A stretch of 64,000 bases of DNA from Marinomonas aquimarina (GCF_900089755.1 NZ_FLOC01000011.1:62001-126000); one strand, 5' to 3'. Shown: positions 37,239 through 47,399, counted from the first letter of the stretch. Numbers and translations: made by a program. Notes: generated by a model from the letters alone, not told the origin.

Positions 37239-38291
37239 TTAGTAAGGTACAGGATACTGCTTAAAGATTGCCGCAATATCAGCCTGCAACGAGTCATTTA
37301 ACCCCATATCAAAGGCTTTCATATCTTCTTTTAGCTGAGACATTTTGGTGGCACCAATAATCGTCGATGTCACGCCATCCAATTGATCCACCCAAGCCAA
37401 TGCCATTTGCGACGCCGTCAAGCCATACGACTCAGCAAGCTCTTTGTAAGCCTTGATCGCCGCATTTGAAGCGCCTGTATCACGGAATAAGCCATTGCGC
37501 TGAGCAAAGCTCCAACGACTACCCTCAGGACGAGCACCATCTATGTATTTACCGGATAAGGCACCAGCCGCCAATGGTGACCATGGCAAATACGCCACAT
37601 CTTCGCGCACACAGCTTTCAATCAGATAGGGCCAATCTTTGGCATGCAATAAACTAAACTCGTTTTGAATCGACGCCACCCGTGGTAAGTCGTGCTTATC
37701 ACTTAAACGAAGGTATTCGTTAATTCCCCAAGGCGTTTCATTTGACAGACCAAAGTGCTTAATTTTGCCCGCTTTGACGCATTCACCTAAAGCCTGCAAA
37801 ATTTCCAGCATTTGCTTAGATTGCTCTTGGCTATCCACATTTGAAAAATTTAAGCGCCCCGGCCAATGCTTAGCAAAATGCGGCGAGGTACGATTGGGCC
37901 AGTGAATTTGATACAAGTCGATGTAATCGGTTTGCAGGCGCTCTAAAGAAGCTTCTATCGATGCAACGATTGCCTCACCGGTAACATCGCCACCATCACG
38001 CACCCAAGACAAACCATTACCAGCAATTTTTGTGGCCAGCACTATCTCTTCACGACGCTGCCCATTGCGCGACAACCAATCACCAATGATGGCTTCCGTT
38101 TTACCGTAAGTCTCAGGTGTTGGCGGCACGGCGTACATTTCTGCGGTGTCAATAAAGTTCACACCCTGATCTAGAGCAAACGCCATTTGTTCGTCGGCAT
38201 CTTTTTGGCTATTTTGCTTACCCCAAGTCATGGTACCCAGACAGACTCTTGATACTTCTATACCAGTTCGACCTAACTGACTGTATTTCAT
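37239..38291 (-). CDS. tas: Aldo/keto reductase, Tas-like
   Basis: A 350-residue TIM-barrel NADPH-dependent oxidoreductase. The family's Asp and Tyr lie in NFIDTAEMYAVPPTPETYGKTE, a stretch close to E. coli Tas; HWPNRTS and GLSNETPWG follow, and the C-terminal GATKMSQLKEDM binds the cofactor phosphate. Natural substrate is unknown for Tas. It is preceded at 38336-38364 by a strong hairpin that separates it from the di-haem peroxidase gene. Confidence 0.92.
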   Translation of the reverse strand: MKYSQLGRTGIEVSRVCLGTMTWGKQNSQKDADEQMAFALDQGVNFIDTAEMYAVPPTPETYGKTEAIIGDWLSRNGQRREEIVLATKIAGNGLSWVRDGGDVTGEAIVASIEASLERLQTDYIDLYQIHWPNRTSPHFAKHWPGRLNFSNVDSQEQSKQMLEILQALGECVKAGKIKHFGLSNETPWGINEYLRLSDKHDLPRVASIQNEFSLLHAKDWPYLIESCVREDVAYLPWSPLAAGALSGKYIDGARPEGSRWSFAQRNGLFRDTGASNAAIKAYKELAESYGLTASQMALAWVDQLDGVTSTIIGATKMSQLKEDMKAFDMGLNDSLQADIAAIFKQYPVPY

Positions 38292-38335
38292 GAACTGCGT
38301 TCCCTCTTAAGTTTTCGATTAACTCTTAAAATGTA

Positions 38336-38364
38336 ATGGCTAGACAACCAGCTTGTCTAGCCAT
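38336..38364 (-). terminator. Strong hairpin between di-haem peroxidase and tas-like genes
   Basis: Perfect twelve-base-pair stem (38336-38347 with 38353-38364) with a five-base loop. On the minus strand it is followed by tacatttt, a poor U-tract, so it may be an inefficient terminator or an RNA-stabilising element. Confidence 0.5.
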
Positions 38365-38397
38365 GGATAGGGAAACAATATGAAGGCAGGAGACTTA

Positions 38398-39576
38398 TTA
38401 GGGCTGCTCTAGTAGAGGCTCGTAACGCTGGTCCGTTAGGGTTTTTAAAAAGGCAACCAAGGCGTCCACACGCTGATCATTCAATGCTGGCGCTTGAGTC
38501 AAGGTGAGCGTATCAAGATTTTCCGCTACCTCTGGCTCACCCCAAGCTTTACCGGTCTCAGGATTCAAGGTACGCATGGGATTATTGTATTGGTCATAGA
38601 ATAGAATCACAGTACGTAAGTCCTGAAAGGCACCGTTATGCATATAGGGCCCTGTTACCGCCACATTACGCAAGGTAGGCACTCTAAATTTGCCTCGCTC
38701 TGCCGGGTCCACCACCTTGGGATTGTCATACAACCCCTCATCCAGACTGCTCAACGCCAGATCTGGGTTCACAGGCACACCAATGTTGCGGTATTCATAG
38801 TTGGTAAAGGTTTCACGGGAGAAGAACGGCGATGGATTCAACTGGTGACAAGAATTACAGTTGGTAAACTGCTGTGAGAAAAACAGCGTTCTACCCAACT
38901 CTTCTTCAGCGGTGAAGCGCTCTTCTCCGCGCATCACACGGTCGTACTTAGAATCAAACGCTAAAAACAACTCAGTCTGTTCAAAATACGCAATCGCATC
39001 CGTCACCGCACGAAACGCCCGCGCTTTATCAGCAAAGATTTTCGCACCGTAGACCTGTTTGAACTGCTGCATGTAGACCGGATTCTCCATCACACGATCC
39101 ACCACTGCGGACTCACTGGGCATTTGCATTTCGACTGGGTTGGTAAAGGGTCCGGCCGCTTGCTGTGCTAAATCATTGGCTCGGCCATCTAGGAATTGAC
39201 CACCACGAAAGACACCGTATTTGGTCCGGTGAAATGGCGGCGTTAGCGCGGCATAAGCTGCTGAAGGCGCATTGCGCTCACCCACTGAAATACTGTCACT
39301 ACCCAATGAAACGGCGCCATTGAATGCATCTTGACGGACATCCGTAAAGGCTCGGGAAATATCATGACAACTGGCACAAGACTGATTGCGGTCAGCGGAA
39401 AGGTTGGGATCAAAAAACAGCTGACTGCCCAGCTTTGCCTTAGGATGATCCAAGGACACAGGCAAATCAACAGCGGCTGTTGGTTTGGCCCTATCTATAT
39501 TTGAAACTTGTGTTGCTGGCTGACAACCGAGCAACAAAAATGCGGATGCTGATATCAATGAAACTAGATACTTCAT
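38398..39576 (-). CDS. Di-haem cytochrome c peroxidase/MauG-family lipoprotein
   Basis: About 392 residues. Two c-type haem motifs are visible, CASCH at residues 67-71 and CNSCH near 245, with the di-haem peroxidase spacing; the region RVPTLRNVAVTGPYMHNG is characteristic of the family. The signal peptide ends in LLLGC (Cys18), so it should be a lipoprotein facing the periplasm. An earlier ATG at 39591 adds five residues; neither start has a clear Shine-Dalgarno, and the shorter form has the better signal peptide. It would reduce peroxide with cytochrome c or act in MauG-like oxidation. Confidence 0.9.
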   Translation of the reverse strand: MKYLVSLISASAFLLLGCQPATQVSNIDRAKPTAAVDLPVSLDHPKAKLGSQLFFDPNLSADRNQSCASCHDISRAFTDVRQDAFNGAVSLGSDSISVGERNAPSAAYAALTPPFHRTKYGVFRGGQFLDGRANDLAQQAAGPFTNPVEMQMPSESAVVDRVMENPVYMQQFKQVYGAKIFADKARAFRAVTDAIAYFEQTELFLAFDSKYDRVMRGEERFTAEEELGRTLFFSQQFTNCNSCHQLNPSPFFSRETFTNYEYRNIGVPVNPDLALSSLDEGLYDNPKVVDPAERGKFRVPTLRNVAVTGPYMHNGAFQDLRTVILFYDQYNNPMRTLNPETGKAWGEPEVAENLDTLTLTQAPALNDQRVDALVAFLKTLTDQRYEPLLEQP

Positions 39577-39654
39577 AGGTCTACCACTCATAAAGAAGGC
39601 GACATGATACTAGCTAAACAATTAATTATGGAAGCGAGAATAATTGCTAATCGC

Positions 39655-39691
39655 AAAAAGAAGCCACTTAAATCAAACAATTTAAGTGGCT
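39655..39691 (-). terminator. Terminator after minE
   Basis: Twelve-base-pair stem 39680-39691 with 39662-39673, six-base loop, followed on the minus strand by cttctttttg. Confidence 0.88.
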
Positions 39692-39697
39692 AGCAGG

Positions 39698-39955
39698 TTA
39701 GCTCTTTTCAGGAATGGTCACATTCAATTCAAGTACCGAACAGTCATCGGTATTTTCTAATTGAATTTGTACGTCATCGCTCTCAATCTGAACGTACTTG
39801 CGAATCACGGCAATGATTTCCTGTTGCATTTGCTCTAGGTAATCAGGTTGAGTTCGACGGCTACGCTCATGGGCAACAATGATCTGCAAGCGATCTTTTG
39901 CTACGGACGCCGAACTTGGTTCACTTTTACTTTTGAAATAATCAAAAATTCCCAC
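39698..39955 (-). CDS. minE: Cell division topological specificity factor MinE
   Basis: An 85-residue protein that activates MinD ATPase and confines MinC to the poles. N-terminal [10 protein letters not shown] forms the membrane-binding helix; [16 protein letters not shown] is the MinD-contact segment; the C-terminal part dimerises. It starts one base after the minD stop. Confidence 0.97.
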   Translation of the reverse strand: MGIFDYFKSKSEPSSASVAKDRLQIIVAHERSRRTQPDYLEQMQQEIIAVIRKYVQIESDDVQIQLENTDDCSVLELNVTIPEKS

Positions 39956-39956
39956 G

Positions 39957-40766
39957 TTAGCCTCCTAATAATCGCTTGAAAAAACCTTTCTTTTGCACAT
40001 CGGTAAAGCGCAATGGACGCTGCTCACCGAGCAGACGTTCTACCGCGTCGGCATATGCCTGACCCGCTACTGCCTGTGTATCAAGGATAACCGGTGTACC
40101 CTGGTTTGACGCTTTCAATACCGCCTCAGACTCAGGAATCACGCCCAATAGTGGGATCGCTAAGATTTCCTCAACGTCTGCCACACTTAGCATTTCACCT
40201 TCAGATACACGTTCTGGGTTATAACGTGTCACCAACAAATGCTCTTCAATCGGCGACAGACCTTGTTCAGCACGACGACTCTTGCTTTGTAGGATGCCAA
40301 GAATACGATCCGAGTCGCGCACAGAAGACACTTCTGGGTTTGTCGTGACGATGGCTACATCGGCAAAGTACAGTGCCATTTGTGCACCTCTCTCGATGCC
40401 GGCCGGCGAATCACAGACAATGTATTCAAAGTCCTTTGATAATTCATTCAGTACTTCTTCCACACCTTCCGGCGTCAAGGCATCCTTATCGCGTGTTTGC
40501 GACGCTGGCAGGATGTACAAATCTTTAGTACGTTTGTCTTTAATCAAGGCCTGTGACAAAGTCGCTTCTTTATTGATCACGTTGACGAAGTCGTACACCA
40601 CACGACGCTCACAGCCCATGATCAAGTCCAAGTTACGCAAGCCCACATCGAAGTCGATCAGAACTGTCTTGTGACCCTTCATTGCCAAACCAGTACCAAT
40701 TGCAGCACTGGATGTTGTTTTACCCACCCCACCTTTACCTGAGGTTACGACGATAATCTTAGCCAA
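39957..40766 (-). CDS. minD: Septum site-determining ATPase MinD
   Basis: Membrane-cycling ATPase of 269 residues. The deviant Walker [14 protein letters not shown] is at the N-terminus, followed by [14 protein letters not shown] and [12 protein letters not shown]. The C-terminal amphipathic helix [11 protein letters not shown] is the membrane-targeting sequence. It lies 44 bases after minC. Confidence 0.98.
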   Translation of the reverse strand: MAKIIVVTSGKGGVGKTTSSAAIGTGLAMKGHKTVLIDFDVGLRNLDLIMGCERRVVYDFVNVINKEATLSQALIKDKRTKDLYILPASQTRDKDALTPEGVEEVLNELSKDFEYIVCDSPAGIERGAQMALYFADVAIVTTNPEVSSVRDSDRILGILQSKSRRAEQGLSPIEEHLLVTRYNPERVSEGEMLSVADVEEILAIPLLGVIPESEAVLKASNQGTPVILDTQAVAGQAYADAVERLLGEQRPLRFTDVQKKGFFKRLLGG

Positions 40767-40810
40767 CTATATATCCCCCGAAACTTAATACTTTTAGCCG
40801 TTGCCCTAAC

Positions 40811-41533
40811 CTATAGTGAGGCGATTTCCAATGTTTCATCCACTAATAGCACTTGCGCGGCATCTTTCCAAATGATTTTTTGCAGAGCGTCACTGAGCAT
40901 AAAATTACCAGCAATGGCAACCAGCTCCGCTTCCATGTTTTTACAAAATATACGCGCCGAAGTATCACCTTTTACTCCCGCTAGCGCCCGGCCTCGAAGG
41001 GCCCCATAAATGTGAATATTACCTTCCGCTAACACCTCTGCACCAGCACTGACTTGCGACAACACCACCAAATCACCTGATGAATAGATCTGCTGTCCTG
41101 AACGAACCGGTTTAGTAATCATTTTGGTTGGTTGAGAGACTTCACGCTCTTCGACCACCGTCTTAATCACGACATGGGGGTCCTTTGCCGGAGCAGGCGT
41201 TTCACTCTTGATATTGATTTGACGACTATTGGCGTTTGGCAACAATGGTAATTGGCAATCTTGACGCCAAGCAGGAATCGCATCGTCCGCGGCGCGCCAG
41301 CCAATGACGGCCAAGCCTAATTCTCGGCAGAGGCTGATCAAGCCTTGAAATTGCGCCAACGAAAGCGAACATTGACTGATGTCGATAATTAGAGGCGCTT
41401 GATTAAAAAACTGAGGAACCTGAGCAATCTTTTCCTTTAGCCCCAACTCAATCTGCTCCAGATTTGGGGATTTGACCTCCAATAACACGGTGGTCACTAC
41501 ACTCCCTTTGAGGCGAAAGTCATTATCTGACAT
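40811..41533 (-). CDS. minC: Septum site-determining protein MinC
   Basis: FtsZ-inhibitory subunit of 240 residues. The N-terminal domain (1-110) is followed by a Lys/Pro-rich linker with paired VKTVVEEREVSQPTK and a C-terminal beta-helix (about 135-240) with IYSSGDLVVLSQVSAGAEVLAEGNIHIYGALRGRALAG, the MinD-binding and dimer part. It heads minCDE; the promoter should be in the 270-base gap before sbcC, where I see no clear consensus. Confidence 0.96.
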   Translation of the reverse strand: MSDNDFRLKGSVVTTVLLEVKSPNLEQIELGLKEKIAQVPQFFNQAPLIIDISQCSLSLAQFQGLISLCRELGLAVIGWRAADDAIPAWRQDCQLPLLPNANSRQINIKSETPAPAKDPHVVIKTVVEEREVSQPTKMITKPVRSGQQIYSSGDLVVLSQVSAGAEVLAEGNIHIYGALRGRALAGVKGDTSARIFCKNMEAELVAIAGNFMLSDALQKIIWKDAAQVLLVDETLEIASL

Positions 41534-41803
41534 CTAAAGAATTTCCTTAATTAAATCAAAGCTGTAGCGCTTATAAATACAATACTTTACGCAATACGCT
41601 ATTTTAACAACATACGACTAGAAATGAAGCAATTCTATGCAAACAAATCACAAACTGTCATGACATTGTGCCCTAACAGTGCACTTGTGCGCAATTTGAA
41701 CCAAGATTATAACCAACTGATTTTAATGTTATTTTACGGCTTATTTACAAGGTTTTACTATCATTTCTGGGGAAAAGTCATGCCCAACAATGGCCCATCT
41801 TTT

Positions 41804-44800
41804 TTATCCCCGAAACGCACTGGCCAGCGTCGACACCCCAAGGCCAGCATGCTTACTGACCTGCAATTGCACTGGAATGCGCTCTTTAAGCGCTTCCACG
41901 TGGCTGATCACGCCAATGGTTTTTCCGCTACTGTTCAAACGATCCAAGGCATCCAGTGCAACATCTAGGGTTTCACTGTCTAACGTACCAAAACCCTCAT
42001 CCAAGAATAACGAATCAATAGAGGTTTTATGTGACACCAGTTCCGACAAGGATACCGCCAATGCCAAGCTGACCAAGAAAGACTCGCCACCTGAAAGGGT
42101 TTTCGTATCACGAGTAATATCCCCCTGCCAGCGATCAATGACCTCTAAAAACAACCCCTCACCTCTTTGACGCTGTAGTTGATAGCGACCATGCAAAGTA
42201 TCTAAATGTCGATTTGCCAGCCACACCAAATGATCAAGCGTCACACTTTGGGCATAACGTCTAAAGCGCGCCCCGTCGGCAGAGCCGATCAAGCCATTCA
42301 AATCATCCAACCATTCAAACGCTGCTTTTTGCTCAGCAATCTGTCGCAACATGGCTTCGTTTGCTTCGCGTTTACTCTGCTCTGCGGCCATACGCTCTGC
42401 TATTTGCCCCAACTCAAGCAGCAAGGCTTGCTGATTCTCCTTTAAATTAGTTAAGCGATCCGCCAACTCTTGCCTATTCGCAAAGGCTTCAATGTCAGGT
42501 AATTGCGCATAAGCTTCCTGATGCGCGGCCACATCTGCCTTAGTTTGAGTGACCAAGGTTTGGCTTTGCTGCAGGGCATGCTCAGCCGCCTGTTTCTGCT
42601 GCTCTAAACGTGACTGCTCCGCTTGCGACAACAACACCGCTTGCCAATCCTCGACACTGGCTAAGCCCTGCAGCAAGAGCGCATTGCGCCACCCGTCCTG
42701 CATTGACTCAAGCGCTTGTTGCGCCTGTTTTAATTGCAGCGCCAATTGCTCTAAACGCGTATGCAACTGAGCCATAACAAGCTTGTGCTCAGAGTGACGC
42801 GCAAGAATCGCTTCTTTGTCCTGGCGCGCCTGCTCAGTCGCTTGGCTAAGGCGCTGACGACACTGCTGCACCGTCTCCCCCTTGAGGCCTGCTTGATATG
42901 CCTGCTGTAACTCATTCAATTGGCGGGTTAGCTGATGATGCTGAGCCTGTTCTGACTCTAGCTGCACGGTTAGGCCATGCGCTTTCTCGCTCAGTTGCGC
43001 AAGGTGCCATGAGCACTCGGAGATGGTTTGCTCAAGCTTTTGCGTCTGTTGTTGAGCGGCGTGCCAAGCATTCAGCGCCTGTTCAATCACAGACAGATCT
43101 TGGGGGACATTTGCCAGTAATGTCTGGTCCGCCACCAACTCAGCAATCGATTGCACCAAGGTTTCAGATACGCTTTTCTGCTCAGTGACCAGTTGCCCTG
43201 CCTGAGCTTCATGATCCAATAGTTTTTGCGCCATTTGCTGCAATTGTTGCGCTATCTGCTGACACAACGCTTCTTTCTTATGGAGCGTCTGTGCCAACTG
43301 AGATAATTGCTCTGACAACGTCCGACGCTGTTCCTCAATATCCTGATAATAGCGATTGGCTTGTTTGTAATGCTCAATCTTATGATTTAACGCCAGTAAC
43401 GCTTGTTGGCAGTGCTCGATATCAAAATCTGCTTGCGCCAAGGCGGGATAACGTTCTGCTAAGGCCACTATTTCCGCATCATTGGCGTTTAGGTTAGGCT
43501 GCATGGCCTCTAGGCGCCCCGTGATTTGCGCCATGTCTTGCAAGTTGGCTTGCAGCGCTTGCTGCCTTTGTCCCTGCTCGGCGATACAGGCATTTAAACG
43601 CTGTGTTAGCTCTTGGTCTTGCTCGACGCTCTCCACAAGGCCTAAGTCGTGCTCTTTTGCACCACACAAGGGGCAGGGACAGCCGGCTTCTAGCTGCTGA
43701 CGCTCCTGCTCTAAAATGGCAATACGTTGCTGTAAGCTGATTCGCTGTTGAATGTCTTCAATTTGCTGCACCAAACACTGCAACGATTGCTCCATGCCAG
43801 ACTTATCCGTTGCCAACTGCTGCAGCCTTGCTTGCCATTCGGCTTGCTGTGCCAAGTGACTAGCCTTAGATGACAGCAGTTGCTGATAACGCTCCGCGGC
43901 CTGCAGTTGCCCCTGTTGCTGAACTTGCTGCTCAGAAAGAGACTCAAGCTCGTCTAACCAAGCTTGATAGGATTTACCTTGGACTAAGCGTTCAAGCTCG
44001 GCCTGCTTAGTCGCTAGTTGCTGTTCGAAGTCCAGCTTGCGCTCTTGCAACTGTGACAAGGCCTCTGACTCCAGCTGCAGTTGTGCGGCGGCCTTACTGT
44101 GCTGCAGCTGAACCTGCTGCGTAGCATGATCTAACTCACGTTGCTGACGCTCAAGACTGACCAAGGTTTGCGATTGCAACTGCCACTTTTCTCGCAAAGA
44201 CAGTGCTTTTGCGCCGTCTTTCCAACGAGCCAAGGCCGCCTCATGGTCCAGACGCTCTGTTTCAGCCTGAGCCTTTTGCAGCTCAAAGCGCTGCTGGTCA
44301 TGAGCCAGCTGTGCCTGAGCCGTTTGACTGGCTTCAAGGCGCGTATTGGCTTCGCTGATACGATGACCTAGAGTGGCCATTTGCTCTTCCAGAGGTAGCC
44401 ACTTATCAACAGCCTCCTGCTCAAAAGCGTGTTGTTGCGCTTTTTGTTGGTTCAGCGCCGTATCCGCTTGCGATACTTGCGCCTCGATGTTCGTCATCTG
44501 CTCAGCGGCATCAGAGCCCTCCTGCTGAAGCGCTGTTTCTTGCTGCTGTAAGGCTTGAAGTGTTTGTTGAGCACTTTGCCATTGGCGGTATTCTGGCTCT
44601 ATGCGCTGTGCCTCTATAGATCGCTGCAGGCGCTGGTTGTCAGGCTCAATCGCTACTAGATGTTCGCTTGCCTGCTCTGCTTGATGTTGCTGCAGTGTCA
44701 GCTTTTGCGCCAAGCGCTCAGACTGCTGATGCCAATCAAACACACTTTGCACTGCTTGTACGTTTCGTTCTAACACTTGCTGTCGTTGTTGCGCGCTGGA

Positions 44801-45469
44801 CTTTTGCGCCTGCAATGATTGCCACGCGTCTTCATCCATTAGCTTATGGCTGGCTTGTACTGCTTCAAGTTGCTTAATGTGCGCTTTTTGCTCACGATGT
44901 TTTTCAAACACACGACGGGAAATGTCCGCGTACACTTCCGTGCCCGTCAACTCCTCTAGCAACTCCGCACGCTCATCGGTTTTAGCATTTAAAAAGGCAG
45001 CAAAGCCCCCCTGCGCCAACATCATAGAACGAGTAAAACGGGCAAAATCGAGCCCCGTTATGTCCGCGATCTGGGTTTGTTTCTGGGCCACTTTGTCAGC
45101 TAGCACCCTACCATCATCCAGGCTTAAGCTGCATTGAATCGGCTGCAGGTTACCGTCTGCTTTATTACGTGCACGCTTTTGCTCCCAAGAGGAAACATAA
45201 CGCTTTCCTTTTACCTCAAACACCACCTCTGCCGAGCAATAGCCGGTATGTCGTGTCATAACATCATTGGCGGATTGGGAAACATTGACCCTGGGCGTTT
45301 GGTGGTAAAGCGCCAAACAAATGGCATCAAGCAAGGTGGATTTACCCGCCCCAGTGGGCCCTGTGATAGCAAAAATTCCTGTATCCTTAAATGGCTCGAC
45401 TTCAAAGTCGATAAACCACTTGCCTTTCAGGGAATTGAGGTTTTCAAAGCGCAATGAACAGATCTTCAC
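41804..45469 (-). CDS. sbcC: Nuclease complex ATPase SbcC
   Basis: SMC-like Rad50 relative of 1221 residues that with SbcD opens hairpins and trims double-strand ends. Walker A GPTGAGKST is at 37-45; long Gln/Leu/Ala heptad coiled coils flank a CPLC zinc hook near residue 600; the C-terminal half has signature LSGGESFLVSLALA and LFLDEGFGTLD. It overlaps sbcD by 4 bases. Length is above the 1048 of E. coli, the difference being in the coiled coil. Confidence 0.97.
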   Translation of the reverse strand: MKICSLRFENLNSLKGKWFIDFEVEPFKDTGIFAITGPTGAGKSTLLDAICLALYHQTPRVNVSQSANDVMTRHTGYCSAEVVFEVKGKRYVSSWEQKRARNKADGNLQPIQCSLSLDDGRVLADKVAQKQTQIADITGLDFARFTRSMMLAQGGFAAFLNAKTDERAELLEELTGTEVYADISRRVFEKHREQKAHIKQLEAVQASHKLMDEDAWQSLQAQKSSAQQRQQVLERNVQAVQSVFDWHQQSERLAQKLTLQQHQAEQASEHLVAIEPDNQRLQRSIEAQRIEPEYRQWQSAQQTLQALQQQETALQQEGSDAAEQMTNIEAQVSQADTALNQQKAQQHAFEQEAVDKWLPLEEQMATLGHRISEANTRLEASQTAQAQLAHDQQRFELQKAQAETERLDHEAALARWKDGAKALSLREKWQLQSQTLVSLERQQRELDHATQQVQLQHSKAAAQLQLESEALSQLQERKLDFEQQLATKQAELERLVQGKSYQAWLDELESLSEQQVQQQGQLQAAERYQQLLSSKASHLAQQAEWQARLQQLATDKSGMEQSLQCLVQQIEDIQQRISLQQRIAILEQERQQLEAGCPCPLCGAKEHDLGLVESVEQDQELTQRLNACIAEQGQRQQALQANLQDMAQITGRLEAMQPNLNANDAEIVALAERYPALAQADFDIEHCQQALLALNHKIEHYKQANRYYQDIEEQRRTLSEQLSQLAQTLHKKEALCQQIAQQLQQMAQKLLDHEAQAGQLVTEQKSVSETLVQSIAELVADQTLLANVPQDLSVIEQALNAWHAAQQQTQKLEQTISECSWHLAQLSEKAHGLTVQLESEQAQHHQLTRQLNELQQAYQAGLKGETVQQCRQRLSQATEQARQDKEAILARHSEHKLVMAQLHTRLEQLALQLKQAQQALESMQDGWRNALLLQGLASVEDWQAVLLSQAEQSRLEQQKQAAEHALQQSQTLVTQTKADVAAHQEAYAQLPDIEAFANRQELADRLTNLKENQQALLLELGQIAERMAAEQSKREANEAMLRQIAEQKAAFEWLDDLNGLIGSADGARFRRYAQSVTLDHLVWLANRHLDTLHGRYQLQRQRGEGLFLEVIDRWQGDITRDTKTLSGGESFLVSLALAVSLSELVSHKTSIDSLFLDEGFGTLDSETLDVALDALDRLNSSGKTIGVISHVEALKERIPVQLQVSKHAGLGVSTLASAFRG

Positions 45470-46659
45470 GGCTGATCCTCCTGATCATTCACTATGCTGT
45501 TAAAGAGTTGCTTCAAGGTGCTGGCACGAGATGCTTCGATTTCTTTTTCCATTAACAAACGATCAAACACTTCTTCGGGAGTGATGTCTTCTAAGGTGGA
45601 GGTTTCACCACCGCCATCAAACAGGCCGGCCGCCTTACGCGTACGCTGCACTTTCACGACTTCGATGTTGCGCCCCTCACACAGTTCAGCAAGCTTTTCT
45701 TGGAAAGGCCCTAAATTAATGTCTTCGCTAACCGTAATATCCAGCCAAATCGCTAAATTTTGCTCATCATCTAGTGCTTCGATCTGCTTAAGCAATTCAT
45801 TGCGGGACCCAGTGAGCGCCATTAACTGACGAAATGCAGGAATGGCAATACGCTCTACTTGTCGCGCCTCAGTGTCATACACACACACCGTTTTAGGGCT
45901 GTTCGCTTCATCGAAACTCATCGCCATCGGCGAGCCCGAATAACGCCACAGGGAATTGCCCCCCACTGGCATAGGTTTATGAATATGTCCCAAGGCAAGA
46001 TAGTCAAACGGAGGTAATAAACTCGGGGGCAACGATTCTAGACTGCCGACGTAAATGTCGCGCACCGACTCTGTCTTTTCACCGCCCACCATCGTTAAGT
46101 GCCCGGTACCAATGATGGGCACATCGCCCGCCATAGACTGAGCACAGTCATACTGTTGTTGGTAATAGCGCTGAATTTGTTCCGCCAACTGCAGCTGTTT
46201 ATCAGAGCCGGATTGCCCTACTTCGTAGCGCACCATATCGCGCGCGCGCAAAAATGGGATGGCACACACAAGCGCTGCTAACTGCCCCTGCTCATCGACT
46301 AATCGCACTACCGCCTGCTCGGCCTCGTCCCAAGCAGGCTGCGTCACAACATAGGTGTTCAGTGTCGCTAACAGGTTTTTACTTTCATTTAGCACACTGA
46401 CGGAGTCGTGATTACCAGCCACCACGATCAATTGGCAATTCAACTTATTTAGCTGCAGCACACAGTCGTGATACAGCTCTCGCGCATAACTTGGCGGAGT
46501 CGAAGTATCGAACACATCCCCAGCCAAAATGACCGCACCAATCTGCTGCTCTGTGACTGTTGTGGCTAACCAATTGATAAAAAGTCGATGCTCTTCTAAA
46601 CGACTTTTCCCCATAAAACTCTGGCCTAAATGCCAGTCGGAGGTGTGTAAAATCTTCAT
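45466..46659 (-). CDS. sbcD: Nuclease complex exonuclease subunit SbcD
   Basis: Mre11-like metallophosphoesterase. The five motifs are visible: HTSDWHLGQ, AGDVFDTS, AGNHDS, GTGHLTM and LGHIHKP. The open frame extends back to 46719, but ATG at 46659 begins MKILHTSDWHLG as in the family and shares two bases with the TAA of the gene upstream (TAATG). That gives 397 residues. Confidence 0.96.
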   Translation of the reverse strand: MKILHTSDWHLGQSFMGKSRLEEHRLFINWLATTVTEQQIGAVILAGDVFDTSTPPSYARELYHDCVLQLNKLNCQLIVVAGNHDSVSVLNESKNLLATLNTYVVTQPAWDEAEQAVVRLVDEQGQLAALVCAIPFLRARDMVRYEVGQSGSDKQLQLAEQIQRYYQQQYDCAQSMAGDVPIIGTGHLTMVGGEKTESVRDIYVGSLESLPPSLLPPFDYLALGHIHKPMPVGGNSLWRYSGSPMAMSFDEANSPKTVCVYDTEARQVERIAIPAFRQLMALTGSRNELLKQIEALDDEQNLAIWLDITVSEDINLGPFQEKLAELCEGRNIEVVKVQRTRKAAGLFDGGGETSTLEDITPEEVFDRLLMEKEIEASRASTLKQLFNSIVNDQEDQP

Positions 46660-47399
46660 TAATTTGAGTGTGTCATAAAGGTAAATTCGGCCACGCGGCA
46701 ACGGCTGTCGCTGAGCCACTGCTCAAGCTCATCTAAAGCCGCTGGCTGATCATTCAAAACAAGAGCCTTATCAAAGCGCTGAAACGATAACGCGGTCGGC
46801 TTGCTGCTCATATCAATCACGCAAGTCACAATGCTTTGCTCAAACCCGGCTTGGCGCATCAATGCCTGAAAGTCCTGCGCCAACACCTGATTGTGCGCTG
46901 AATACAACAGCAAATGAGAAGCGGATATGTCTAATTGAGCGCGCTGTGCACCTTGCTCAATGCGCACCTCGGCCAACTGTTCAACGAAGCGTGTGGGGAA
47001 ATAAAACGTCAGTAAGTCCCCTGTTGTACTGCAGCTAACCGAGCGCCCAATTTGCTCATCCAGCTGCCAACGAAACACAGCGCCAAGCGGTAAACTCAAG
47101 GAACAATGGGCGGCTACCTTGCACCATTGATCTGACAGTGGTGTCACCTCATAGCGATCAAGAGCAATAGTAAAACGCTCGGCGGGTTTACTGAGTAACG
47201 TAAGAGAGTGCTGTACACTTTGCTGGCAAGCCAATAATGCCTCACCTTGGGGTTGATAAAGCTTACAGCTACCGCAAGCACCTGCCAAACAGCTGTGTGG
47301 CACCAAGGCCCCCTGACGCAGTAAAGCAGATAATAAATTGTCGCCTAGGCTGACAGGATAAATTTGACCATCCAGACTGACACTACAGGTTTCACTCAT
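46659..47399 (-). CDS. 2Fe-2S ferredoxin-domain protein, diverged reductase-like C-terminus
   Basis: 246 residues. Residues 1-75 are a plant-type ferredoxin domain with PHSCLAGACGSCK (Cys37, Cys42, Cys45); the fourth cysteine is Cys58 in ALLACQ, only 12 residues later, where about 30 is usual. The remainder recalls ferredoxin-NAD(P)H reductase domains, but the flavin motif RxYS reads GRSVSCS and no clear NAD motif is seen. It sits between pepD and sbcD and overlaps the start of sbcD. Role unknown; electron carrier or reductase remnant are both possible. Confidence 0.75.
   Translation of the reverse strand: MSETCSVSLDGQIYPVSLGDNLLSALLRQGALVPHSCLAGACGSCKLYQPQGEALLACQQSVQHSLTLLSKPAERFTIALDRYEVTPLSDQWCKVAAHCSLSLPLGAVFRWQLDEQIGRSVSCSTTGDLLTFYFPTRFVEQLAEVRIEQGAQRAQLDISASHLLLYSAHNQVLAQDFQALMRQAGFEQSIVTCVIDMSSKPTALSFQRFDKALVLNDQPAALDELEQWLSDSRCRVAEFTFMTHSN

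Noticed and set aside
39592-39654. AT-rich GAGAATAATTGCTAATC before the di-haem peroxidase gene as a Fur site
   Set aside because: The arms do not keep the 7-1-7 spacing and the match is weak.
41770-41803. Possible terminator after sbcC
   Set aside because: The GGGCC/GGGC runs do not form a proper stem; only a short T-rich stretch is present.
41624-41968. Open frame of 114 codons upstream of and antisense to the sbcC end
   Set aside because: Half of it is antisense to sbcC coding sequence, there is no clear ribosome site, and its composition looks like a shadow.
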